Notes: generated by a model from the sequence alone, not told the origin. Positions 52,280 through 61,124 are shown, numbered from the stretch's first letter. The stretch is DNA of 64,000 nt from Bradyrhizobium amphicarpaeae (GCF_002266435.3 NZ_CP029426.2:5114001-5178000), one strand, 5' to 3'. A program made the numbers and translations.

Positions 52280-52407
52280 GTGAACAATTCCGAATGAAGA
52301 CGGTGAATGACACGCCGGCTCCCGATGACCGCGCGCGAACCTCGCTCGCCATCAGCGGCGTCGCTGCTTCAATGGGCACGCGGACCTACGCTGGCCGGCG
52401 AGCGGTC
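52280..52407 (-). other. Short gap before GNAT-like gene
   Basis: 128 bp between a very small open reading frame and the GNAT-like gene; no motif seen. Confidence 0.35.
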
Positions 52408-52497
52408 TCAGTCATGCGGGTCGTCAGGCTCGTCACGAGAAATTGCCGATAATGGCGCGATGCGCTGCCCGACCACGATTTCGATCGAGTTGCCCAT
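52408..52497 (-). CDS. Very small phage peptide gene
   Basis: 29 codons, MGNSIEIVVGQRIAPLSAIS then a DE-rich end (RDEPDDPHD). ATG 52497 has GGGAGGG six nt upstream, one of the best ribosome sites in the prophage, which is the main support. It is the first open frame with a strong Shine-Dalgarno site after the SOS-type promoter at 52700-52728. Could be a peptide or a leader. Confidence 0.35.
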   Translation of the reverse strand: MGNSIEIVVGQRIAPLSAISRDEPDDPHD

Positions 52498-52699
52498 CCG
52501 TACCCTCCCAGCACATGATGCGATTAACGACTTGCGACGAAAGGGCTGCAACAGCGTAATCGCCCCTCCAGATCAGCCCCCATTCTGTGCTCCGCGCAAC
52601 CAGATCTCGCCTCAGGAGACATAGCCAGCCCTCGACACAAAGTGCAAAGCGTTCGTTGCCGATCTAAACGTACTCGGATCGTCGCCGGCAAAACAACTC
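52498..52699 (-). other. Leader region after SOS-type promoter 2
   Basis: About 200 bp, somewhat lower in GC than flanking genes. It holds only a weak 32-codon frame without a clear ribosome site. Possibly a 5' leader. Confidence 0.35.
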
Positions 52700-52728
52700 A
52701 TGCTAGAACAAATCACGAATTACAACAA
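52700..52728 (-). promoter_or_regulatory. SOS (LexA-type) promoter 2
   Basis: On the minus strand: TTGTTG (52728-52723), 17-bp spacer with the box ATTCGTGATTTGTTC (52720-52706), then TAGCAT (52705-52700). The box differs from the perfect GTTC-N7-GTTC by one base. Same spacing as at 49622 and 62666. Confidence 0.5.
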
Positions 52729-52784
52729 AAGCAAACCCACGATACCTCCGCTGTTAGAGAGTCAGAATTGCCGATGACGCGAGG

Positions 52785-54077
52785 TCACCTCTTCTTCCTT
52801 TTCGCTTTGAGCTTTCTCTCCTGCAATTTATTCCAACGCTGAAGCCCTTCGAGATCCTGACGGGAAACATCCTCCCACTCGAACCTCGGCGGCTCCGCCT
52901 GCCCTTGAAAACAAGCCTTAAGGCGCTGCGCTGCCCGATCCTTGCACTGCTTAAGGTATTGATCCTCGAACCTTCCAAATTGGGGACAATGATAACCGAT
53001 CTCGTCCTGCCATTGCTGATTGCATTCCCGGTCTCGATTCGCTTTGTCGCCACCCGATCCTAGACCACTGCCTTTGCCGCCCAAGCCGCCGCCGCCCGTG
53101 TTAATCTCGGGTTCTCGAGCGGGCGGTTCCTGGTCTGGCACGATCGAGGGAGATGGAATGCCGAGCGAGGGCTTGCGATCATCGTCTGTCCCAGAGCGGG
53201 AGGCATCGCGCGAATTTTGATCGACACGCCTCAACTCCCTATGGTTTGGATCGAGCCCTAGTAATCCAACGATCGGCGGAGGCAGACTGCCGCCCCTGTC
53301 TGGCTCAGGCTGAAGGGGCGATCTGGACGATGGTCTACCGAAAATCTCCCCACCTGCGCGAGGAGTTCTGAGAAGCCTCTCGGGACCTGGAAACGTGGGC
53401 ATGAAAGCAGACCGTCCGACTGCACCAGCCGGCAGAGGCCCGCCTGCTCCTGCCGGCTGCGCAACCGGAGGTGCAAGCGCTTGCATCCACCAGGGAAGCT
53501 CGGTCGGAGGTAGAACCAGATCTCCAAAGATTCCGCCGGTCGGGACCTTAGGACCTGCCTGCGTTGCCGGTAGCTCGCTGTAAGCATATCGGTGCGATTG
53601 AGAGCGCGGCCCGAATTGAGGCATCCCATGCGAGCTATTGCCGAGAACGCCGGCTTGGGCCTTCAACCCTCCTTCCACACCCTGGCCCGAGCCAGTGTTG
53701 GGCCTGACCGTAGGCCCTCTCACCGCTCTTGGAGCGGTCGGGCTGAGCGCGCTAGCTACTTCAAATGCTGCACGCGGGAGATATTCGCGAGCTCGATTGT
53801 ACTTATCGGCTTCTTCCTCCGTGCCGGGAGCTGGACCCGTGACGACGCGCGAAGCATCGACCAGCCCACGGATAGTTTCGGGCGCGCTCAACAAGGTCTT
53901 AATCTGGGCGATTAGGCCGAACGGTGTTGGATGGTCCCAGACCTCTTGAAATCGCTCCGAGAATGTGCGGCTGGGCCGTTCCGATTGATCGACATAAGAC
54001 ATAAAACTTTCCCTTGAATAACCAATTGAAATTGCGGCCTTTGCCGACGATCCATTGCTGTCGTTCGGATTTGCCAT
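52785..54077 (-). CDS. Pro/Gly-rich accessory protein with a conserved-looking C-terminal Cys domain
   Basis: 430 residues. A short soluble N-terminus, a helical stretch, then a long Pro/Gly/Ser-rich linker (about 110-340), and a C-terminal ~85 residues with three cysteines and many charged residues (NQQWQDEIGYHCPQFGRFED; KQCKDRAAQRLKACFQG; KLQERKLKAKRKKR). The base composition is visibly lower in GC than the virion genes beside it. The linker-plus-small-domain layout recalls secreted effector or polymorphic-toxin proteins, but no toxin family is recognised. It may also be a virion fibre-like protein. Confidence 0.5.
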   Translation of the reverse strand: MANPNDSNGSSAKAAISIGYSRESFMSYVDQSERPSRTFSERFQEVWDHPTPFGLIAQIKTLLSAPETIRGLVDASRVVTGPAPGTEEEADKYNRAREYLPRAAFEVASALSPTAPRAVRGPTVRPNTGSGQGVEGGLKAQAGVLGNSSHGMPQFGPRSQSHRYAYSELPATQAGPKVPTGGIFGDLVLPPTELPWWMQALAPPVAQPAGAGGPLPAGAVGRSAFMPTFPGPERLLRTPRAGGEIFGRPSSRSPLQPEPDRGGSLPPPIVGLLGLDPNHRELRRVDQNSRDASRSGTDDDRKPSLGIPSPSIVPDQEPPAREPEINTGGGGLGGKGSGLGSGGDKANRDRECNQQWQDEIGYHCPQFGRFEDQYLKQCKDRAAQRLKACFQGQAEPPRFEWEDVSRQDLEGLQRWNKLQERKLKAKRKKR

Positions 54078-54173
54078 TCAACGTGGCAAACCGGTGCTTA
54101 GGAGCCTCACCGCGCGTGACTACTGAAGGAAACGTTTGGTAACGTACGAAAGCGCGAATGCCTTAGGACCCCA

Positions 54174-54488
54174 TCACCCCACCACCGCCCACAAGAACAC
54201 CCGTCCCGTCGTCGCCGAATTCGCATGCGTGATCGTGAACGCGCCGTTCGCGACCGCGCTCACGTACATCGTGCCGTTGCCGACCTCCGCCGCCGCGTTC
54301 GCGGACGCCGGCACCAGGATCGGCACCGATCCCACGGCGCAATTTGCCGTCGTCACCGTCGTGCTCGATGCGCCCACAGCCAGCGTCACGCTGCCAACGG
54401 CATTCGACCGGCCGGCGGCGAGCTGCTGGATCGCGAGCACGATCTTCTTCAGATCGGTCTCGGTAATGCCCGGTACGTAAGCCGTCAT
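54174..54488 (-). CDS. Small phage virion-associated protein
   Basis: 104 residues: a helical N-terminus (ITETDLKKIVLAIQQLAAGRSN) and a beta-rich C-terminus with Ala/Thr/Val repeats (VTLAVGASSTTVTTANCAVG; TMYVSAVANGAFTITHANS). Overlaps the gp10-like gene by 4 nt. Similar to small decoration or tail-fibre-joining proteins; not assigned. Confidence 0.6.
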   Translation of the reverse strand: MTAYVPGITETDLKKIVLAIQQLAAGRSNAVGSVTLAVGASSTTVTTANCAVGSVPILVPASANAAAEVGNGTMYVSAVANGAFTITHANSATTGRVFLWAVVG

Positions 54489-55957
54489 AGCGTGCCGTTC
54501 GGCGTGAGGTCGGGAACGATGCCGGCGCAGAACGACCAATTCGTCGCGGCCGGAATGCGTACCTTGACGCGCAAATAGCGGGTGTCGCGCCTGATATCGC
54601 AGCGGCCGGTGCGTGCATTGACCAGCACTTCGGCGCCCGGCATCGCCGCTGCGGCCGGCGTGTCGCGCCAGGACACCGAGCCGAACAGTGTCGCCGCATC
54701 GGTGATCGGACGGAAGCCTCGGATCGTGATGCGGTTCTCATCCGTCCCCTGCTCCGCGCTCTCCAGCGTCGCCTCGAGACTGGGGCCGCGGAAGAATCCG
54801 AGCAGATGGGCATTGGAGAATTGCGCGATCTCCGGCTGCACTGCGGTTGCGTAGGCATCGAGGCTGAGCGTCAGCGCATCGAGTGACGAGGAGATGCTGT
54901 CGAGATTCTCGAGCGTCAATCCTGTCTGCGAAATGCCGAGCAGATACTCGCCGGCCACCGCCACCGGAAAGAAACGGTCGAGCAGAAAATCGTAGCCGAG
55001 CAGCTTGTCGTAGGCGCCGACCGTGCCGGACACCGACTTGTAAGCCCAGTAGACGCGCGTCGAGCGCGGGTCGGCGGCCCCCATGAAGAGCTGGAGGTTG
55101 CCCTTGTCGAGATCGGCAAGGAAGCTGCGGTCGACCTTCTCGCGCCCGATTTGCTGGGGCACGCCGCCGGGCTCGATCTTGTGAAAGCCCTGGCCGGCAT
55201 AGAAGAAGATGCGCTCGCCGGCGCGGATGATCGAGTACGGCGCGTAGAGGCCCTTGTCCTGGGTGATGCGATCGATCTGGAAGATGATCGGCGAGCCCGG
55301 GACATAGGACATGCGCCGGATCGCCTGGTCCTGGAATACGATACCGGACTCCCCGCCGGCGACACCACGAACGATGCCGCCATCCGGAAAATCCTGGAAG
55401 TCGGACGACTTGATCCCGCTGGTCCAGCTGTCCGCCGCGTTGAAGTTGTTCAGCCCGGACCATTGGATCCGATACGGAGTCGACAACAGCCCCGACAGCA
55501 CCAGGAAGCGTCCGACCACGCTGATATAGGCGGCCTGGGGCGGTGAGCCGAGTGCGTCGGTAAAGGCAGTCGATGACGAGAGATCGAAGACTTGCAGCAC
55601 GGCGTTGGCCTGCGTCGCGAAGACGAAGTTGCCGGTCTGAGCGAACTGCCATTGAGCCGTCGCCGACAGCGCAGAATAGGACGCGCCTCCTTTGGAGACA
55701 TCGACCCAGGTGAAGTCGATATTGTTGAGCCGGTAGAGCTTGGTGCCCGTGCCGGCAAAAGTGACGACCGTGCCGTCGGACTTCAACGCATAGAACGCGC
55801 CCCGGCACGGCGCCGGCAGCGCGGACGTGTAGGCGGAGAAGGACGGAAACGGCCCATAGCCATCGCCGCGCGGAATGACGTTGAGGATGTTGCGCGAGGC
55901 CTGGCCTTCGTAATCGCTGACGTCAGGGCGATATTCGCCATAGGCAAGGAGTGGCAT
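54485..55957 (-). CDS. P22 gp10-like head-tail/packaged-DNA stabilisation protein
   Basis: 490 residues, all-beta with repeated strand blocks (GTGTKLYRLNNIDFTWVDVS; NFVFATQANAVLQVFDLS; ERIFFYAGQGFHKIEPGG), fitting a beta-propeller-like fold. Length, N-terminal tone and position after the adaptor gene agree with P22 gp10-type proteins that seal the portal after packaging. Similarity is at the level of pattern, so moderate confidence. ATG 55957 overlaps the previous stop by one nt (TAATG). Confidence 0.6.
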   Translation of the reverse strand: MPLLAYGEYRPDVSDYEGQASRNILNVIPRGDGYGPFPSFSAYTSALPAPCRGAFYALKSDGTVVTFAGTGTKLYRLNNIDFTWVDVSKGGASYSALSATAQWQFAQTGNFVFATQANAVLQVFDLSSSTAFTDALGSPPQAAYISVVGRFLVLSGLLSTPYRIQWSGLNNFNAADSWTSGIKSSDFQDFPDGGIVRGVAGGESGIVFQDQAIRRMSYVPGSPIIFQIDRITQDKGLYAPYSIIRAGERIFFYAGQGFHKIEPGGVPQQIGREKVDRSFLADLDKGNLQLFMGAADPRSTRVYWAYKSVSGTVGAYDKLLGYDFLLDRFFPVAVAGEYLLGISQTGLTLENLDSISSSLDALTLSLDAYATAVQPEIAQFSNAHLLGFFRGPSLEATLESAEQGTDENRITIRGFRPITDAATLFGSVSWRDTPAAAAMPGAEVLVNARTGRCDIRRDTRYLRVKVRIPAATNWSFCAGIVPDLTPNGTL

Positions 55958-56565
55958 TATTCAGTCGTCCATGGTTCGGGGTCGGTCGAAGCTGGAATCC
56001 AGGCGTTCTCCGGCTGCACGTCAGCCGTCCATGCGCCTGCAGCACCCGTGGCTGCATTCCAAACCGGCGGCGGCAACGTCACCTGCACCTGCCAAGTCAT
56101 CGTCTCGAACGGCCGCCGGACCCAGGCCTCCTGGTCCCGGCCGGGCATCGAGTCGCCGCCTGCCCAGGCAAAGGCGCCCTGCTCCAGCGCGAGTGAGGCC
56201 GAGAATCGGGCCGACGGTCCCAAAATAGACACCGCGCCTTGAGAGGCGAGTACGCGCGCCGTCCCGTTCGCCGGGGCGCACGTCACCAGGAACGCACCAT
56301 TGAGGCTCAGCTGCTTCGACCTGAACGCGGCTGCATTGCTTGCGCAGACGAAAGGTGGCGGGCCCGCCGGTTCTGCAATTCTGAAACCCGCCGAGATCCC
56401 GGCAGCCAGGGTGCCGGCCGTGGTGACGGCTTGCGATATGCCGAATGCCGACGCTGGTCCTGCAAAACCGATCGAGCCTTGCACCGCCGTAAGAACAAAG
56501 TTGCTGCTGCTCGGCAGCTGGCCGAGCGCCCAGCGTCCGAGAGCGTCGAAGCCAAGGAGCGACAT
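55957..56565 (-). CDS. Phage structural protein, beta-rich
   Basis: 202 residues, beta-strand-rich, low in charge (VLTAVQGSIGFAGPASAFGIS; FSASLALEQGAFAWAGG), with a C-terminal WQVQVTLPPPVWN segment. Probably a minor tail or fibre protein. It directly precedes the gp10-like gene and follows the large fibre gene. Not recognised further. Confidence 0.6.
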   Translation of the reverse strand: MSLLGFDALGRWALGQLPSSSNFVLTAVQGSIGFAGPASAFGISQAVTTAGTLAAGISAGFRIAEPAGPPPFVCASNAAAFRSKQLSLNGAFLVTCAPANGTARVLASQGAVSILGPSARFSASLALEQGAFAWAGGDSMPGRDQEAWVRRPFETMTWQVQVTLPPPVWNAATGAAGAWTADVQPENAWIPASTDPEPWTTE

Positions 56566-57990
56566 CTACATCCTCGCGCTGAACTTGGTCGGCGTGGTTC
56601 CGGCAAACACGACAAGCGCATCCGAGATCGCTGACCCGCCGGCACCGGACCATGTGAGTGACAACATCAAGGTCGCGTGGCTGGTCGCAACAGCGGTGAT
56701 CGCTGTCAGCGCCCCTGTTATGGGGCCATTCGTCACGACCGCCGACGCACCCAATGTCACGGCCGGATCGGTGCGCATCGTCACCGGAACCGGCATCGAC
56801 GAAAACTTGCCGCTCGTCGCGCCATTGAGCAGCGTGCCTGAAATCGGCAGATACTCGTTCGCGGCAGTCTGGAAATAATAGCGCTGACACTTCCGCAACT
56901 CGGCTTGGTAATCCGGCAATTGGAACGCCGGAGCCGCGCTCCCCTCATAGAGACCGACGTCGAACAGCTCGAACACGTTACCGACGGTAGCCATAAGGTT
57001 GAACTGATTGGAGGTCGCGAAGACGCTTGCGGCCGCGCTCCAGGTGTTGGGAGATTGGACGAAGCTCGAGCCCGCCATTAGAACGAAGATCAACTCCATA
57101 CCGGCGGTCTGGTCGAAGGCCCAGGCCCCGGCCGTGTCGCCAGCGAAGGTCACGCTTTTGACCACGTCGATATTCGCCTCGCCGCCGGCAATCGTGTACT
57201 CCCCGACGATGATGCGGTTTGGGGTGCCGTTCCGGATCGCAACGCAATATGTTCCGGCAGGCGCCTTGACGCCGAATTGTACGGTGACGGTCTTTGCTGC
57301 TGCGTTGCCGAACCTCAGATCGGCGATACGGCTTCCTTCGATCCTCTGAGTGATGACTGAATAATCCGAGCTCGCAACCGAAGCATCCGCGGTTGTGATC
57401 GTCGCTCGAATGCGATACGGCGAGCCTCCGGGTGTGGAGCTTGCGACCTGTGCCACACTGAGTCCGCCGGCGTTGCTGAATTCGGATCGCCACTGGTCGA
57501 CCGGATAGTAGCCGGATGCGGCGCCTGCCGTCGTGCCATTCTCCTGAGAAACCTGCATCCCGCCGTTGACGACATAGCTGTTTTTCGTCACGCCGATATT
57601 GGCACGGGCTTGTGCCATCTGCCCTGCCGTGAATCCGTTTGGCTCCTCGATGGAAATCAGATCTTCCTTGATGCCGACGACGGCGACGTTCGGCGGCGCG
57701 ACGAAGCTGATCCTGGAGCCGGCCCCCGACTGCCCTGCGGCCAACCCGGACCCGGACGAATTGCAAAGCACGATCGTGCGGGCAAACGTCCCGCTTGCCG
57801 CCGTATAGGCGCCCTCCGCGATCTCCCATTGGGTCAGGTCGCCGCTGATCGCGATGAACTTGTACTTGCGACCGTCGACTGCTCCGGCGAGGGCCGGCGA
57901 TTGACAGCCACCGACCGCCGATGAATAGACCCAGTCCGTGGTGCCGCCGGCCGTGGGAATGAACCGACAATTGTTGAGAAATGCAGCCAT
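56566..57990 (-). CDS. Phage tail fibre with C-terminal jelly-roll-like carbohydrate-binding region
   Basis: 474 residues. The N-terminal ~135 residues (WVYSSAVGGCQSPALAGAVD..., ISFVAPPNVAVVGIKEDLI, FTAGQMAQARANIGV) are a virion-attachment module common to rhizobial phage fibres. The rest (YVVNGGMQVSQENGTTAG; YYPVDQW) is a beta-jelly-roll-type receptor-binding part. It probably recognises host surface glycans. Confidence 0.78.
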   Translation of the reverse strand: MAAFLNNCRFIPTAGGTTDWVYSSAVGGCQSPALAGAVDGRKYKFIAISGDLTQWEIAEGAYTAASGTFARTIVLCNSSGSGLAAGQSGAGSRISFVAPPNVAVVGIKEDLISIEEPNGFTAGQMAQARANIGVTKNSYVVNGGMQVSQENGTTAGAASGYYPVDQWRSEFSNAGGLSVAQVASSTPGGSPYRIRATITTADASVASSDYSVITQRIEGSRIADLRFGNAAAKTVTVQFGVKAPAGTYCVAIRNGTPNRIIVGEYTIAGGEANIDVVKSVTFAGDTAGAWAFDQTAGMELIFVLMAGSSFVQSPNTWSAAASVFATSNQFNLMATVGNVFELFDVGLYEGSAAPAFQLPDYQAELRKCQRYYFQTAANEYLPISGTLLNGATSGKFSSMPVPVTMRTDPAVTLGASAVVTNGPITGALTAITAVATSHATLMLSLTWSGAGGSAISDALVVFAGTTPTKFSARM

Positions 57991-57991
57991 G

Positions 57992-58423
57992 TCAGGTGAT
58001 CGTCAGGATGCCGTTGGTCTGATCGAGATCGATGATGAAAGTATTGCCGTTGGTCAGCGTGATCGCGGTGCCGTAATCCCACCAGCCGATCAGCGGCTTG
58101 GTCGAGGACGTCGAATTGTAGAGCACCGCGTATTGAAACGGCCCGATCGAACCGCCGGACGCCGTCCATGACGGGTCGGTCGCGCCGACGAACTTGAACG
58201 TCCCCGTCGTCTGCGCGCCCGTGATGGTGCCGACGCTGTTGCCGCCCGCTGTATAGCCGTTGCCGGCGGCCAGATCCGCGGGCGCGTTGTACACCGTGTT
58301 GGCGGCGACCGGCGCCGTGTTGGTCAGATAGACCTTGTAGACCTGCGCGGTGCCGGTCTTCATGTCGTGCAGCGCATTGGCGACGTCCTGCACGAAGCAA
58401 TAGAACTTGTTGAAGCTTGCCAT
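57992..58423 (-). CDS. Phage tail-associated protein
   Basis: 143 residues, beta-rich and aromatic (YCFVQDVANALHDMKTGTAQ; YKVYLTNTAPVAANTVYN; LYNSTSSTKPLIGWWDYG). Similar proteins lie between adaptor and fibre genes in rhizobial podovirus-like phages. Specific role unknown. Confidence 0.65.
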   Translation of the reverse strand: MASFNKFYCFVQDVANALHDMKTGTAQVYKVYLTNTAPVAANTVYNAPADLAAGNGYTAGGNSVGTITGAQTTGTFKFVGATDPSWTASGGSIGPFQYAVLYNSTSSTKPLIGWWDYGTAITLTNGNTFIIDLDQTNGILTIT

Positions 58424-58432
58424 GATCGTCTC

Positions 58433-59086
58433 CTAGATGACCTGTCCGGAAACGCGCACCGTCATCGGTCCGGCATTGAAGGTCGATGTCAGCCCGAGAT
58501 TGTTGAGGTCGGCGAGCGCCGACGTGAACCCGAGCCCCCAGGTCTGGATGCGCGCGTCTTCCTTGATGTACGGCGCGGACTCCAGCAGGGCCGCGTAGAG
58601 ATAGAGATCGGGCGCCATGGTCAGCAGCCAATTGCCGCCGCTCGATGCGAGCGGTGGAATATTCTGCCGATAGACCATCTCGATCGTGTAGGCCGCGTCG
58701 GGTGTCGGCGCGAGCTCGAGCTCGTTGCCGAACACGGTGAAATAGCGCGGCTGTGCGGCGACATCGGACGTCGCGAAGCGGTATTCATCCATCTGGGTCC
58801 CGGATTTGAACGCGAGGCACGGCTTCCCCGTCACGCTCGAGAGCCGGACCCTGCGCATGGACTGGAAATCAGACGGCAGCGAGATGAACTCCGGCTCGTT
58901 CGAGCCGAGGTCGACGAGTGCGGTCGATCGCTGCTCCATCTGCCGCACGAACAGCTGACGGTTGAACTTTGCCTCCGCGAGCTGGACGAAAGTCGGGATC
59001 CGCGCGATCAAAATCGTGTCCTGATCGCGCGCGAGATATTCGGTCACCGCTGACTGCAGCGACGCATAATCGGTGATTTGGGTCAT
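58433..59086 (-). CDS. Phage head-tail adaptor (gp4-like/SU10 adaptor)
   Basis: 217 residues: N-terminal helices (ITDYASLQSAVTEYLARDQD; IPTFVQLAEAKFNRQL), then beta strands (EFISLPSDFQSMRRVRL; YTIEMVYRQNIPPL), as in portal-to-tail adaptors of SU10/P22-like phages. It would join the portal ring to the tail. It overlaps the previous gene by 4 nt. ATG 59086 is the first Met of the conserved part. Confidence 0.75.
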   Translation of the reverse strand: MTQITDYASLQSAVTEYLARDQDTILIARIPTFVQLAEAKFNRQLFVRQMEQRSTALVDLGSNEPEFISLPSDFQSMRRVRLSSVTGKPCLAFKSGTQMDEYRFATSDVAAQPRYFTVFGNELELAPTPDAAYTIEMVYRQNIPPLASSGGNWLLTMAPDLYLYAALLESAPYIKEDARIQTWGLGFTSALADLNNLGLTSTFNAGPMTVRVSGQVI

Positions 59087-59415
59087 CTCAGCTCCGCTGA
59101 CCAGCCGGCCTGCAATTTCGGCCTGTCGGTTCGCAAATAGGCCCATTCGGGATCGTCGAGCTTCTTCTGCACGATCGCGTCGAATTCGGGCGTGAAAAGC
59201 CGCAGCGAGGCATTGCCCATCGCATGCGCCTCGTTGAGCCATTGGACGTAGACGACGTTGGGGATGCGGGCGACGTGCCGCCCCCAATCGCTACGCTGCT
59301 CGTCCTGGCGCGCCTGCCTATTCCATTCCAGGATCGGCGCGACGTCCTGGACCTGCTCGATCGCGAGCTCGCGGCCGTTGCTGTCGAGATGAGGCCTGAT
59401 CAGGACGCCGTCCAT
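59083..59415 (-). CDS. Small phage head/connector protein
   Basis: 110 residues beginning MDGVLIRPHLDSNGRELAIE. An N-terminal beta part and helical C-terminus (WLNEAHAMGNASLRLFTPEF). ATG 59415 lies in TGATG overlapping the previous stop. Not recognised. Confidence 0.6.
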   Translation of the reverse strand: MDGVLIRPHLDSNGRELAIEQVQDVAPILEWNRQARQDEQRSDWGRHVARIPNVVYVQWLNEAHAMGNASLRLFTPEFDAIVQKKLDDPEWAYLRTDRPKLQAGWSAELR

Positions 59416-59726
59416 CACGACAGCTCCGTCACCCACAGCGTGCCCGCGGTCGCGGTGACCAGACCGTTGGTCGCGGCCTTCAGCGCGGCAATACGCTGGC
59501 CCGGACTGACCGTGACGTATTCGACGGTATTGGCGGGCAGATAGGGATCCGAAATGGTGGCCGTCTGAGCGCCGTCACCGATGCGGTAGCAGCAGCCGGA
59601 GTTCGCGACCAGGCGGAGCTGATAGGTTCCGGATCCGAACGCGTTGGTGGCACCGACACTGGCGTCATAGGCGACCGTCTGGGTCGGACCGACGCGCGAG
59701 GAGTTTTGCTTGGAGAAGAACGGCAT
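59415..59726 (-). CDS. Small phage beta-rich protein
   Basis: 103 residues, beta-rich (TYQLRLVANSGCCYRIGDG; NTVEYVTVSPGQRIAALKAA). Possibly a capsid decoration protein, given its place just after the capsid gene group. Two adjacent cysteines are unusual. Confidence 0.6.
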   Translation of the reverse strand: MPFFSKQNSSRVGPTQTVAYDASVGATNAFGSGTYQLRLVANSGCCYRIGDGAQTATISDPYLPANTVEYVTVSPGQRIAALKAATNGLVTATAGTLWVTELS

Positions 59727-59727
59727 G

Positions 59728-60090
59728 TCAGGCGGTCCTCACGGAGATCGAGAAATGCATGGGGATCGCCGCGCCGGACGCGCCCGAGGGCGTCAGCACG
59801 ATCACGTCGTCCTCGTTGAGATAGGTGGGTGACGGCGGCACGGCCGAGAACAGCTGGCCTGCTGCCGATCCCGCCTGCGTGACGGTGAAGGTCGCCAGCG
59901 TGGCTGCATTGGCCGAGACGGTAATGGTCCCGTCGGCGGTCGTGATCGCGCCCCCAAGGATGCCGCTGACCTTCAGCACGCGGCAACGAAAGGGAACGCG
60001 GACATAGGCGGCGACGGGGCTCGCGCCGCAGGAGGGTGTGTAAGCCGTGAGGTCGGCGGAGTTGAGGGTGCGATTACCGGGAAGCGGCAT
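59728..60090 (-). CDS. Small phage beta-rich protein downstream of capsid gene
   Basis: 120 residues, beta-rich (YVRVPFRCRVLKVSGILGGA; NAATLATFTVTQAGSAAGQL). Separated from the capsid gene by a hairpin. Possible head-decoration protein. ATG 60090; an upstream in-frame extension crosses the terminator and is rejected. Confidence 0.6.
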   Translation of the reverse strand: MPLPGNRTLNSADLTAYTPSCGASPVAAYVRVPFRCRVLKVSGILGGAITTADGTITVSANAATLATFTVTQAGSAAGQLFSAVPPSPTYLNEDDVIVLTPSGASGAAIPMHFSISVRTA

Positions 60091-60099
60091 CTTGGCTCT

Positions 60100-60130
60100 C
60101 CAAAAAGAAAGGGCAGCCCGAAGGCTGCCC
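60100..60130 (-). terminator. Terminator/attenuator after capsid gene
   Basis: On the minus strand: GGGCAGCC-TTCG-GGCTGCCC (60130-60111) then TTTCTTTTTGG. An 8-bp stem with a stable UUCG tetraloop and a T-rich tract; it would partly terminate after the capsid gene and so raise its transcript relative to downstream genes. Confidence 0.65.
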
Positions 60131-60161
60131 CGATGTTGAGGTGGATGATGATCGTGGCCGC

Positions 60162-61124
60162 TCAGGTGGTGGTGTTGTCGAACACGCCGCCGGAGGCCTT
60201 TTCGTTGCGGGACACCAGCGCGTATTCGGCCAGGATCTGCCGGCGATCGGAATCGCCGGTCTTGGCCAGCGGGATCGAGATCATGTTGCGGCCATTGAGA
60301 TAGGCCACCGCCCATTTGTCCAGCTCCAGCACGAGGACGTCGCGCGGCCGCTGGAAACGATTGGCAACCACCTTGAGCTTGCCGAAGTCCGATTCATAGG
60401 CGTCGACAGACGCGACAATCTTCTTCGACTTCGATTCCTCGATTGCGGTGGACCGGCCGGTGAAGGTCGAGAACACCTGCTTGTTGAAGGCGCCGGTCAT
60501 GATCGTGCCGGGCTTGCCGCCATTGGTCCAGATCGAGGACAGCACGGTCTTCAGCCGCACCTCGGTGAAGGCGAGCTGCGTGCCGTCGGTGCGCGTGCCG
60601 GTGCCGTCGGCCGCGGCCGGATCCGCCGCACCGCCTGCCGTGCCCTTCGAGGTGTTCGAAGCGAGCCAGGACAGGACGGAAGCGCTCTTGCGTGCCGTCG
60701 TCGTATTGCCGACAACCTTGGCCTGGTTGGTGCCGCACAGGATCGTCTCGAGGTCGCGCTTGAGCTCGAGACCCTTCAGCATCTCCTGGTAGGCGAGCTC
60801 GTTGTCGCGCCCGGCGTGATCCACCGCCTGCTGCGTGCCCGAGACCCGCGCGACCTTGTAGGAGATCTGGCAGAGATTGCCGAGGCGCACGGTCGGCGTC
60901 GTCGTGTTGGTGCTGGGATCGTCGCCCTCGAGCTGGGCGTTGTTGGCGTCCGCGCCGGCGAGCGCCTGCGTCTGCCATTCGTGATTGACGGCAGTCGCCT
61001 TCTCCTTGTCGACGCCGCTCATGAACGGCGTGTCGACGGGATCGATACGATAGATCATGTCGCTGAGGTCTTCGCGGTTGCCCACCGCGGAGTAGGTGAC
61101 GAAGGTGGAGGTTGGTAGAGTCAT
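60162..61124 (-). CDS. SU10-type major capsid protein
   Basis: 320 residues, starting MTLPTSTFVTYSAVGNREDL and typical of the SU10 major capsid/DUF5309 family (YRIDPVDTPFMSGVDKEKA; CQISYKVARVSGTQQAVDHA; LELKRDLETILCG; VSRNEKASGGVFDNT). It assembles the icosahedral head (HK97-like fold). ATG 61124 has AAGGACACATCG upstream. It marks the start of the visible structural operon; portal and terminase would normally lie upstream (beyond this point), but they are not here. Confidence 0.88.
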   Translation of the reverse strand: MTLPTSTFVTYSAVGNREDLSDMIYRIDPVDTPFMSGVDKEKATAVNHEWQTQALAGADANNAQLEGDDPSTNTTTPTVRLGNLCQISYKVARVSGTQQAVDHAGRDNELAYQEMLKGLELKRDLETILCGTNQAKVVGNTTTARKSASVLSWLASNTSKGTAGGAADPAAADGTGTRTDGTQLAFTEVRLKTVLSSIWTNGGKPGTIMTGAFNKQVFSTFTGRSTAIEESKSKKIVASVDAYESDFGKLKVVANRFQRPRDVLVLELDKWAVAYLNGRNMISIPLAKTGDSDRRQILAEYALVSRNEKASGGVFDNTTT

